Shown one piece after another: positions 13,001 to 25,000 of a stretch of DNA of 64,000 nucleotides. Source of the stretch: Aquila chrysaetos chrysaetos (Eukaryota > Chordata > Aves > Accipitriformes > Accipitridae); contig NC_044012.1 in the NCBI RefSeq assembly GCF_900496995.4, forward strand, positions 23,846,759-23,910,758, written 5' to 3'. Positions within the stretch are counted from its first letter, which is position 1, and each line of letters begins with the position of its first letter. The position numbers were made by a program, and so were the translations under genes. Below the pieces are notes generated by a model. That model was not told the DNA's origin. It worked only from the letters and a program-made list of their open reading frames with translations, and did no database searches.

Positions 13001-16000
13001 GAAATCCTGGTGCCCTGGTCAGCAGCATCCAGTCTCATACCTCTTCTGAATGGCAGCTCCATGGTGAAGTCTGTCCCTGCAAGCGCTGGGGCTGAGCTGC
13101 CAGCTGGCCAGCACCTGCTTCGCAGGCAAGGAGAAGAGTTTAGGAGTGAAGGCTTCACATTTTGTTTTCTCCCATCATTGCAATACAAACTTCAGGCTGT
13201 CTCTCTGCTCCCCTGCTGCTCAGAGCATCCCTCTGCCTCCCAGCATGGCTGAGAAACATCTCACCTCATTCTGGCTGTGCAGGGAGATCTTCCTCTCTCC
13301 CACCTGTATCTGTCTGCAGTCCAAAACCAGCCAAAACATTGGATTTTCTCTCTCTGACCGATGCTGGAAGCTGGGGTGGGAATTGGGATGTTCTTGCCTT
13401 GGATTGAGTGCTTACAGGGGCGACCGGCATGGACAGACCAGGTTGGTCTCCCTGTTTGCCTAAGACCATGCCTTGGAGAGAGGTCTGTCCTTAACTGGGA
13501 GAACCGGACCTGGGTGGGAGCTGGGAGCCGAGCTCCTCCAGGCACTGCCTGCCCCCTGCATGCTTCCAGCTCCCAGCGGAGGGGCTCGCTGCGGCCTCCG
13601 GACAAGCTGAAGCACCAAGTCCCCATGGTAGATGGGTGGAGTGATGATTTGGGTCCCATCCCCATGGGGAGGGAGTGGGAGGCTCCAAGGGCCTGGGGTG
13701 AAGGGAACCAAGTCAGGTCCCCATGAGCGCTGACATCTCCCTTGCCCTGGGCAGGGCTGCTGCTGCAGGAGATGACCATGGCAGGGCTGCATGAGCTGCG
13801 CTTCACCGAGGAGAAGCCACTGCTGCGGGGCCAGGACGCTGAGCTGGTGAGTCCGGTGACTGCACTGGCTCCAGCTCCTGCACATGGGGTGCCAGGACGT
13901 GGGTGCTTAAGTGGGAGCTTGTGGGGGGTGTGTGTGTGCTGGTATTGGGTACACGTGTGTGCCCATGTGTTGGTATTCAGTGCATGTGTGTGCAGACGTG
14001 TGCTGGTATCAATGCACATGCATGGGTGAGCACAGGTTCTGGTTTGGTGTGATGATGTATGTGTGTGAAGATGTTGCACATACATGCTAATACACACTGG
14101 TGTGTGTGCACACATGCAGGTAGTGCATGCACATGTGTGCGGGTATTGTAGATGTGCATGTACGTGTGCACATGTGTGAGCATCGTGTCCCCCTGCAGCC
14201 AGTGCTGCCCCAGGGATTGGGTGCTTGTGGTGTCAGGGGACTTCATGAGTTGGGTGGGAGGAGGGCACCACAGGAGTGAGGGGCGGCGGCGGGATGTCTC
14301 TGTCCCTAACGGCTCCTTCTCTCCCCAGGAGAACTCGGATGTCTTCCTCTCTGCTGTGGACGCGGACTGGAAGGTAGGACCAGCCATGAGGGGTGCCCCC
14401 CACCTCTGGGTCCTACGTGGAACAGCAGCCTGTGGCTGGGGAATGCTGCGGGGCACTGAGCGGACCCAGGGCTGTTGCCGTCCCTTCCTTCCACGGGGAC
14501 ACAGTGCCTGGTCGGTGTCTGTGCATGGGGCTGCACGTCCATCGCGGTCCCCGGCAGGAGGGGACGGGGCGGGGGTCACTGCCAGGCATGCTCTGTGCTG
14601 GTGCTCGGATGTGGCTGGCGGGCACTTGGCGACGGGCCCGGGACAAAACCTCTTTAAAGCAGGCGATTTCTTCTCAGGAAGGCTGAGCTGCTTTTCCAGC
14701 TCCTCTACCATTGCCATGGCAATGGTTTCCCGGGTGATGCCAGCTCCCTGCTTACATAAGGATGTTTGAAAGCCTCTTTCTTTTTTGGAGGGCTGGGGCA
14801 TTGCCTCCCCATACCACCCACCTCTCTTGGAGAGCAGGGCCCCTCTGCTGCCCGGGCTGGCACCTGCCCACCTTATACCTCCGTTTCGCCTCTCTGGAGG
14901 AACCCCATGATGTGGCCTTGGGGCTCGCAGGGGCTCAGCTCCTGCCTGGCTCCTGTGTTGGTCTTCATCGCTCTCACACATCTGCCCGAGCTCATCCCAC
15001 ATCAGGTTCCCCCTGCAGACACCAGGGTGCCGGTAGATGGGGAGGGAGGGTAGTGGGGCTGCCAGACCCCAGCTTGCTGCCTGTCCCTCTCCCAAAGCAT
15101 CCCCCCTCCCAGGGGACACCAGTGACCAACTTCAGGTTGTATGTTGCTGCTTTGCTAGCGGCTGGGACTCCCAGGAGTGTGGGCTTGGGTGGTGCTGGCT
15201 GAAACAGCAGCAGTTGCAAGGAAAAAATAAATCTGGATTTCATTCATCCTGGGAGAGGGGCAAGGGAGCCCAGGTCCCCATTTTGGCAGACCCAAGGCAG
15301 TGCCCAGGCTTTTGGGGCTGTCTCCATCACCTGTGCAGGTGGCAGGGTGCAGCCGGGCAGGGAGCAAGGACTTTTGTCAGGATGCTGGGCAGCGGCTGCT
15401 GTGGTTCACAGGGTAGAATTCTGGTGGCCCTCTTGGAGGCCACAAAATTATTAAAAAATGGCAGTGGTGGAAAAGAAATGCCACCCTTCCCAGCAGCTCC
15501 AAAGCTGGTGAGATGCTGGGGTGGGGAGAAGCAGGCTGTGCGGGTCTGGGCTGCTCCTTGCTCTGCTTCCTCAGGGTCCCTGTTGACCACTGGAGAAGAA
15601 ACCAAACCTCCTGGTGTCACTGAAGTGAGGGCAAGGAGGGAGAGGAAGGCAAGGAAGAAGAGGGAGGCGGCAGTGCCAGGCTGCCGAGAGCTCCCAGTAG
15701 TGCCACAGGCACCAGTATGGCTCTCACTCAGCTGTGCTGGGGCAGGGCTTGGTTGGCATGCAGGGGATGTTAAAGAGCAATGACTCTCCTAGGACAATCT
15801 TTGCATGCCAGTATTTCAGGGATTGGCCCATGGTGATGCTGAACTGTGTCCCCAGTGGTGCCCAGGTGGAGCGGTTCCGGATGGCAAATGCCACAGTGAT
15901 GCACCTGCATGCCCTCGGTACCGAAAAAAAATGAACTGGGCAAGGATCAAGGTGTCTCTTTCCAAGCCATCCAGGCCCTGTGCTGCCTTGGTTCCCTTCC

Positions 16001-19000
16001 AAGAGTCTCAGGGTGGAGATGGGATGAGCTTCCCAGGCTGTGTTGGGGCAACCCCCTCCTTCCCCGCCCCCCAGCACTTTGCAGGTTGGTTTTCTGCAAA
16101 GGCTGGGGGCTGCCTTCCCTTCATCGGGGAGATCTTACCCCATTTTCTAGGCTCACCTTCTTGGGTAGTTCAATCCAGCCCCCAGCTTCTCTTCACTGTC
16201 CCTCTGCTCCTCCCCAGAGCCAGTCGCTGCTCCCTTGCCAAGATGCTGTGGCCTGGCTGGGGGAGCAGGGATCCCCCACTGCTGCTGCCCACCGAAGTAA
16301 AGCCCTTGGGGCTGCTGGCATAGGCCAAGGTGCAGGGGGGGCAGGTGCCTCTGCCCTGAGACCTGGGCACCCTGGCCCTGCTGGAGGTCTGGGCCACCCG
16401 CCAGGTGGATGGGCTAGTAGCCAATAGGGTGGCGATGCCATCTGATGCCATTCAAGTGGAGCCAGCCTTGCTCAGCCCTCCCATCTCCCTGCTGCCCTTT
16501 TGCATTCACGTCTTACTTCACCTCAGCTTTTCCACCCCTCCTCCCCTCTATTTTGCCACCTTCTGTCTTTTTTTGCCTGCTTATGCCCCTCTGCATCTCT
16601 TGCTTTTTTCTGGAGGCTGTGGCTGCTCGTACTCTTTGGCTCCACAGGCAACAGGGCTGAGGAAAGCAAAAATGGCACCCAGATCCACGAACGGCTTTGT
16701 CCCTGTGCCAGGAACCACCTGGGAGCAGGGCTTCCCTCTCACACATGGTCCTTCGTTAGCAGAGATGCATCTCTCTAGGCTTGAGCATGAGCTCCCTGTA
16801 GGACAAAGCAGTGCAGAGGAAAGCCTCTTTGGTGGAGGCAAGGTGGATGCTGTCCGTCTGCCTGCCTGTCTGTCTGTCCTTTCTCCCATGTCCAGAGCCC
16901 GTGGCTGCCCAACCCTGACTTGTTTGCAGGACACTGCTTTCAGTGGCTCCCCACCAGCTCGGGGTGATCATTTGTCCAGGTCAAGGAAAGGGCTCTCCCC
17001 AGGGAAAAGTGGCTCAGCCCTCTTATTAGACATCAGAGACTCCACAGGAATGAGCCTGCTGGGTGAAGCCAAGGACATGGGGCTTTGCCATGTGGGGAAG
17101 CCCGTGCATGTGCTGGTGAGGGCAGCTGGACCCGCTCTGCCCATGGCTGCGGTGTGTGCCAGGGCATGGAGGAAGCAAGCTGTGGTGAGCTGCCGGGGTG
17201 GGGATGATGCAGAGGTGATGGCAGGCTCCAGCTGGCACGGAGCATCCCTGTGGTGGGCAGGGAGGCTGGAGGGTCCCTGCTGGATGCTGCCCTGGTCCAG
17301 CACTGCCATGTGGCTCTCCAGCCCCTTTGGGCAGGCGCTGGAGGGACCGCAGGACTCTCTCGCCATCCATGATTGCCCAGCTTTGTGTGCTGGAGCAGCT
17401 CAGGTGCCAGTTGTGCCGAGCTGGAGAGTGGTGCTGGGCTGGGCAGGGGTGGTCAGGGTGCAGGGAGAAGGCACCCAGAGCCTCCCAGCAGGGCTTTTGG
17501 GGCCTTGGCAGCACAAGGCCATCTGTGGGTGCGAGCTGCAGGCAAATGGACTCACCCTCTCGTGAAGCCTCATTGGAATCATGGCAGAAACCGTCTGCCC
17601 GCACACGTGGGAATACACATGCATGTGCGTGTGCATACAGCATGCGTCGGCCCAGGGACAGGATCCAACCCCTCGGCACTGCTGGGTTGTCTTTCCTCCT
17701 GCCTTATTTACTTGCCACCGGTGACGTCCAGACTGGGGCTAAATCCCGCACATCCCCTGCGTGCCAGCATCCCGCAGCAGGCGGGATGTCCGTGCTACTG
17801 GGTAAGGTAACACAGGTGCCCAGGCAGTTTTCACATGTGTACATGCGCGTGCCCCTCTGTGCACAAGGTTCTGTGTGTGTGCAGGTTGTTGTGCATCCAT
17901 GGGCATGAGTGATGGCCATGGCATACGCGCTAAGCACATAGGAGAAGGGTGCAGCAGGTGTGCTCCTTATATGCACATTACCATGCACATACATGCACAG
18001 GAACATGTACCCATACAGACACACAGGGGCCAACCCTATGTGGGTATGCGCAAGCATTTCGTGGGGTGCATGTGCTTCAGCATGGGTCATTGTATTTTTT
18101 TTTCCAAAGTTTGCATGCACAGATGTGGAGGGACATGGTTCTGCCTGGCCCCTGTCTGTCTGTGTTGGTACGTGTTCCTGTGCATGTATGTGCATGGTCA
18201 CATGCGCATGCGGAGCATGCCTGCTGCATCCTTCTCCTGTGTGTTTAGTGTGTACCCATGTCTGTTCGTGGGTGTGTGCGTGCTTTCTGGTGCATGTGCA
18301 TTGCTGCAGGGCCTTGGTCTGGGTGGCTGCAGGCTCAAGCATGATTCTGCATGTTTGCGTGGGGCTGGAGTCACATGTGTGTGCATGATGGGTGCGGGGG
18401 AGCATTGCTGGGCTCTGTTGTGATGCCGCTGTGTGTGTTGCAAGGGGTGCGAGTGCAAGCCTGTCCTGGCACCCCTGCCTGTCTCGGTTTGCCGAAGGAG
18501 GGAAGATGGAGCAGGTACCGCACGGTGCCAGACGTTTTTTCTTCATAAACAAGGGTGCTTGAGGCCAATTGGAGCATGAATAATTCCCGTGGCAGCCAAT
18601 GGCTGAGTGCTGGCTCCATTGCAGCGCTTGCCTGCAATGGAGGCCAAACCTGCCGGGGCTGTGCGTCGCGTCGAGGGGGAAGGGAGAGGGAGGGCTTAGC
18701 GCAGGGCTGGGGCTTCGCTATAAATCGAGGTGAGGGGCTGAGCCAGCGCAGAGCTCTGCTTTGCCCCAGCCTGCTGCACTGCTGTGCCCCACGCCAGGAC
18801 CCCGTGCTCGGCCCACCCTGCCTGCGCAGCCTCGTCCACCCGGTTCCTCACCATGCCTGAGTGCTGGGATGGGGTAGGTACCACCGTTCCTGTGCTCGCT
18901 GCCCTCCCTTCCCAGGGAGTTTTGCCCCAGTACCTCCCCTGTTCACCCAGGCTGGAGCTTTGCACCCAGCAGGGCTTGGCGTGGGCCAGGCAGGCGTTGC

Positions 19001-22000
19001 TGCCTGGGGGTACCTGCTGCTGGGGAGCTGTTCCTTCCCCAAGCCCCGCTGCCGCATCCCTGACATGCCGCAGATTTCGGGGACGCATTGTCCTTGAGCA
19101 TGTCCTCCCCGAGCCCAGCAGAGATGCTGTGCTGAGGCTGAGGGTGAGTGAGCGCAGCTGCGGCAGCTGTGAGCTGTGCTGGGGCTGACTGCTGATGGGG
19201 GAGGAGGCATGCTGCCCCTTCCCCACCCCCAGAGTTGTAGAGGGAGAGGGTCTCTTGCTGTTTTGAAGCAATGCTTTGGATGCCTTCTGGCCTCTGCGCT
19301 GACGGCAATATCCGATGGCAACAGGCTAGCGTGGAGGGGGGTGAGCGTGGTGGGAGCACTGCAGTGGCGAGCGGGTAACCTGGACAGGGCTGGGGTCTCT
19401 CAGGCACCTATGGGTGCTGTGACGCCCACATCCCTCCTCGCTGGGGCCATGGGTTGTCAGTGCCCCCCCCCCCCCCCCACCTCGCTGCCTGCATCCCCTG
19501 CATCCCTAGCCTCTCCTCCTCAGCGAGCATCCCTGCGGCAAAGGGCAGGGCTGTCGTACCCAGCGATGCTGCAGAGGCTGCACCACGAGCAGGGATGTGC
19601 CTGCCGTGTGTGTGGGGGGGGTGGTAGCAGTGCTGGGGAAGGAGCTGCCACCTTGGGCGTGTGATTTTGGGGTGGGATTGCAGACTGAGCTGTTGGGGCT
19701 GTGATGGGGACTGTGGGCATGGTGATGGCAAGGAGGCAGCCCTGTGCCCAGGATCAGACCACATGGATGCCTCCTGCTCTGTGATATGGGGTCAGGCCCT
19801 TCCTCTGCCTCAGTTTCCCCATGCACTGTTGCAGGGGAATGTCCCTGCTCATCGCCTGCTGCCTGATACAGCCCCGGGGAGTGGAAGGACAGCTGATGAG
19901 GGCTGGGGACGGTGTGCCCTTGGGGAGCCGAGTATTGTCTCCACAGAGTCCTTGAGCTGCCCTCGGGCGCAGCGTCCCCCCGGGGACAGTGGATCTCGGT
20001 GAGGGGAGGCACTGCGGTGAGGAGATCCTGTCCTCATGTGGTTCCTCCCACCTGAGGCCCGTGTCCTTCAGAGTCCTTGGCGGTGTGCAGCCCACAGGAG
20101 CATCCTTGTACCCGCTCCCTTCCCTCTAGTCCATCCATGGGGCTGCCAGTACCCGCACCGAGGACCATGCCGGTTGGGCACCTTGCCAGCATCCCCTGCC
20201 CAGCCCTGCTCGGCGTGTGATGCTCCTGCACCCGCCAGATCCCAGCTTCGAGGTCACTGCCAGTGGGCTGGCTGGCAGGCATGGGCATCTGGAGGGGATG
20301 CCTGATCCCTAGGCAATGCCTTGGTCAGCACCTGGGCATGCAGCCTCAGTTTCCCTTGCTGGCTGGGGACGATGGCTGTGAAGGTGAGGCTGGAGCCCTC
20401 CCAGCCAGGGAAACTGAGGCACAGGGCAGTCTTGGTCTCTGTATGGGGGCACAGCCATTTCAGACCAAGGGATTTTAAAGTTACTTTAGCTGTCATTTTG
20501 GAATCAGGCTGCAGCATTTCCCGGGGTGGTGTCCAGGGTCTGACCTCTGCCTGTTTGTCCCAGGCACAGCGAATCCAGGCCAGCTGGGCCATGCTGTGAT
20601 CCCCCACCCTGTTGCCAAAAATCCCTCGGTCTCAGGCCCTCAAAGATCTCGTGTCCCATCCTGTGGTCCACCTGTCCTGTCCCACAATCCTCCTCTCCCA
20701 AGCCCTCTTAGATCATCCCATCCCATCCCATCCCATCCCAAACCTCTATCCCTTGATACCATCCCATGATACACCTGTCCAATCCTAAATCCTGTTATCC
20801 TATTCCAAGTCATTCCTTCATTCCCTTCCCTTCCTTTTCCTTCCCTTCCCTTTCCAGGAAGCCAAGTCAGTGGAAGCTGGGAGCATTTGTATGTGATTTG
20901 TCCTGCCTTCTGACAGCACTGAGATGCCCAAAACTCAGGTTTTTCCCACGATGGCTGCTCCTCCCTCCCTTGTGCTCCCATGACACCCAGCCACCTGGGG
21001 AAGCAGTGGTGAGGGGTGGGATGGCAGGGCAGGAGAGGATGTCTTGGGGCAGGCAGATGTCACCCCATCTCTCCTGTTCCCCCAGGAACATGACATTGAG
21101 ACCCCCTACGGGCTGCTGCACGTGGTCATCCGGGGCTCACCGAAGGGAAATCGCCCGGCCATCCTGACATACCACGATGTGGGCCTCAACCGTGAGTGCT
21201 GGTCCCTGGGCCATGGGGCGCAGGGGCAAGTGGGAGCAAGCCTGGGGCTGCACAGGGTGCCAGGATGTCGGCCAAAGCCCCTGGCTCAGCTTATTTGCCT
21301 CTTCCCATGGAGGGTCCCCGGGCTGCATTGGGTCTCCCCAGGCATCTGAAAGCACCAGGAGGGTTTGGATGCTCAGCCAAACCCAAAGCCTGGGCCAGGC
21401 ACTGCCAGGAGTTCTTGCCCACCCCGGTGCTGGCTGTCCACCCGCCTACGCCAGGCAGGGATGGGACGCGGAGGATGCTGGGTCAGTCCCCGCCGCCGCT
21501 GCCAGCCTGTTGGTATTCAGAGCACGGACCTGGCTGGCAGCAGGGCGTGGAGGGGGCCGAAGGTGACAGGGAATAGCAGGGAAGAAGGGACCCTGAGGGG
21601 CAGGGAAAGAGGGATGCTGAGCCAGGGCTCTGGATTTGGGGATGCTGTGCTCTCTGTTAGCCTGCAGCCTTGGACCTGCACCCCAGACCTCTTCCCCGGG
21701 CTGTGCCCCCCGGGTAAGCCAGGATGCCCAGTGCCCTGTCAGCAGGGAGAATCATCTCCCCTTCCACTGGCGGCTGAGGCTGAGTCACTGGCATGCTACG
21801 TGAACTGCCTCTCCATCACAGCAGCACTCTTGTGTCCGGGGATGCATCATGTTGGTTGCAATGGACCTTACAACCTGCCTCACCCCCATGTTTTGGGAGG
21901 GATGGCCCAGCACCAATGCCATGGGTGGCAGCATCCTCCAAGCCCTGGCAATGGCTATATCCTGCTGCAATGGTGGTGGCCCGTCCACAGCAGCGCTGGG

Positions 22001-25000
22001 GCTGTTTCTTTGACTGTTTCCAAGCAGGGAGATTCGCAGCCGTTTCTCAAATCCCATGTTTGCTTGAGCCCTTTCTGGGAATTTTAGATAGGGCCGATAA
22101 CGCTCTGGGCTGCTAATCCCACTGCCTCCTGGGTGGTCCTGCAGCTCCGGGCTTTGCATCCCCCAGTCCCATCCCTCCAAGAAGACGAGGCTCACCCCAA
22201 ACTCCTCATCCTCCTGGCTATGTCCATCCATCCCCATGCCTCCCAACACCAGTAGGGATGCAGACCTTGCTAACAGTGGCTGTGGTCTCTGCTGTAGGGA
22301 CAAGGAGCCTGGAGGGAAAGGGATAGGAGGGCTTTGATGGCATGTCACCTCCCGGCTGAAGGGCAGTGGGGGAGCAGGCAACCTCTCTCCATGCTCCCCT
22401 GGCCCACCAGGCCCCCGTGCTGGGGTGTTTGGTCTCTGATCCCTGCCTGCCCTTTGACAGACAAGCTTTGCTTCAACACCTTCTTCAACTACGAGGACAT
22501 GCAGGAGATCACAAAGCACTTTGTGGTGTGCCATGTGGACGCGCCGGGCCAGCAGGCAGGAGCCTCGCAGTTCCCTCAAGGGTAGGTGCCAGCTTTGGGG
22601 GCTCGCTCTGCCTGCCGGGATGTCACCTCCCTGCCCACTGGGTTGTCACTGCTTGGGCAGTAATGCCCTGCCTGCGGGTCTCTCTGAACTGTATCAAAGC
22701 CTGTGGCAGCTGACTGGCCCAGGGTGGGCAATGGGGTGGTTTGCAGGTGGGTGGCATTTCCCTGCCCACTTTGGGCAGCCCAGCTGCCCTGTCCCAGCCT
22801 TCCCACTCTGCGCGGGTCCCATAACCGCTGTCCTGTGCCTCCCTGTGCCGCAGGTACCAGTACCCATCAATGGACCAGCTGGCTGCCATGTTACCCAGCG
22901 TGGTGCAGCATTTCGGGTGAGTCAGCCTCTCCTCCATGGCTGCTGGCTGAGGGTGCTGGGCAGGGAGATGGGCAGGAGGCAAGGGTTTGGGGCTGGGGGA
23001 ATTGTCCCTGTAAGCTGGCACTCTGCTTGTCTTCTTGTGCCCCAAACTGCGGGTGGAGCAGTGCCCCAGGCAACCCATGCTGGCGCCCACCGTCCCTCCA
23101 TATGCACCTCTGCTTTCCAGGTTCAAGTACGTGATCGGGATCGGTGTTGGGGCAGGAGCCTACGTGCTGGCCAAGTTTGCGGTGAGCCTGGGGCTGGAAT
23201 GGGCTGGCCCTGAGTTGACTGTACCTGCTGTCAGCCTGTGGCATGGGGAAGAGTAGGAGCTGATGCCCCTTGGCAGGCTGTGCTGCTGTGAAGGTTCCTG
23301 GAGGGCCGGGGGGCCAGGATGGCAGTGCCGTGGCCATGGTAGCCAGGCAGTCTTGCCACAGGTCTCCCATTGCTCCCAGGACAGGGCCATGTCAACCCCG
23401 TGCAATGCCTGTGCAGTGGGCAGTGGTGCTGGTGGGGGGCTGCTCCTCAGTCTCCCCCTCCCGCTGAGCGTCACCCCTCTTGCTCACTGCAGCTCATCTT
23501 CCCCGACCTGGTCGAAGGACTGGTCCTCATGAACATCGACCCCAACGGCAAAGGCTGGATTGACTGGGCAGCTGCCAAGGTGAGCAGGGCCCCGACCGCC
23601 CGTCCCGTCCCTGGCGGCTCCCTGGGGCATGAGCCAGCCATGGCGGAGCTGTAACTCCCTTGTGCTCCCTCCACAGCTCTCTGGCCTCACCAGCACGCTG
23701 CCAGACACTGTCCTGTCCCACCTGTTCAGCCAGGTAAGGGCTGCGCATCCTGCCGGCCCCCTGCCACCAGCCCCCTACCCAGCGTCCCAGCCGGGTCACC
23801 CGGGCTGTGCCCTGCCCTGCCTGCCGGGTGCCACAGTGCCACTGGACCTGCCCCATGCCCAGGGATGGAATTAGCCAAGCCCTGCCTGCATCCCTCCTGC
23901 CTGATCCAGGGATTAGCCTTGATGAGTGTGCGACTCATGCCCGCGTCCTGCCTGGGTGTGCTGCTCGCAGCACCGCTGTGCCCAGCTGCATTGCCCAGCA
24001 CCCTCCTCCTCTGCCCCCCTTGCTGGCACAGCATGGGCAGGCCTGGGGGAGCGGGGTGTCTCCACGGCACCCGGCAGCGCCTGCCCTGATCTCCATCCCC
24101 TGCCGGCACAGGAAGAGCTGGTGAACAACACAGAACTGGTGCAGAGTTACCGGCAGCAGATCGGCAGTGTGGTGAACCAGTTCAACCTCCAGCTCTTTCT
24201 CAACATGTACAACAGGTGAGCACCCCGGGTGGCCCTGCCAACAGGTTGCCCCCCTGTCTGCGCCAGGGTGAGGGGCTGCAGCGCTGGTGGGTGGCCCTGA
24301 GGGCACCATGGGAACCCTGACCCCTTTTGGGTGCTGCCATCACCCTCCGGCGCAGGCAGGCAGCAGTGCAAAGGTGGCCGCCAGTGCTGGCCAGGGATGT
24401 GGAAGTGGGGGCACCTGTGCCAGAGCCTTACCATGTCCCAGAGCCCGTGGCTGTGGGTGCACGTCCCCTGGTCTCCTCCTGCATGGGGTGCTGGCACAGG
24501 CCTGGGGAAGGGGGCAGAGATGCTGTCCCATGTGTGCAGGGGGTTGGGAGCATTGCTACTCTGCTGGGTGCTGCATCCCATGGTGCAGGGTCTGCTTGGG
24601 TCATGGCAGAGATGGCCATGGGGTCCTCCATCCACAGGGTGCCAGGACAGTGGGGCTAGGTGCCGCTTTCCAGAGCTGGCAGTGCCCCAGCTCTTGTGCT
24701 ATGGCATTGGTGGCGGCACCTGCCCATGGCCTCACACTGGCCCTCTTTTTCCTTCATCAGCCGCAGGGACCTGGACATCAACCGGCCTGGGACTGTGCCC
24801 AATGCCAAGACGCTGCGGTAAGAGTCGCACTGGCATGGCATAGGGGGGGGGTCCCAGGGCAGCGGAGTCCACCGAGGCCAAGCTCTGACTGTGCTCCTTC
24901 CTCCTCTCACTTCCAGCTGCCCCGTGATGCTGGTGGTCGGAGACAATGCGCCTGCTGAAGAGGGGGTGGTGAGTGATGGGGTAGTGCCTGCGGGGTGGCA

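Larger units (their letters stand above)
14374..18540 (+). other. NDRG4 intron 3, first part
   Basis: No coding exon recognised. The long open frame at 16,405-17,565 resembles no family I know and is overlapped by open frames in other phases. The stretch holds the palindrome at 14,707 and a large TG/CA-rich tract from about 17,590. Confidence 0.75.

Noticed and set aside
13977-15119. Minus-strand open frame of 380 codons
   Set aside because: It is antisense to NDRG4 exon 3 and a TG repeat, with no recognisable domain.
16405-17565. Plus-strand open frame of 386 codons in NDRG4 intron 3
   Set aside because: It has no recognised domain and low-complexity GC-rich composition, and overlaps open frames on both strands. 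It lies inside an intron of a well-supported gene.
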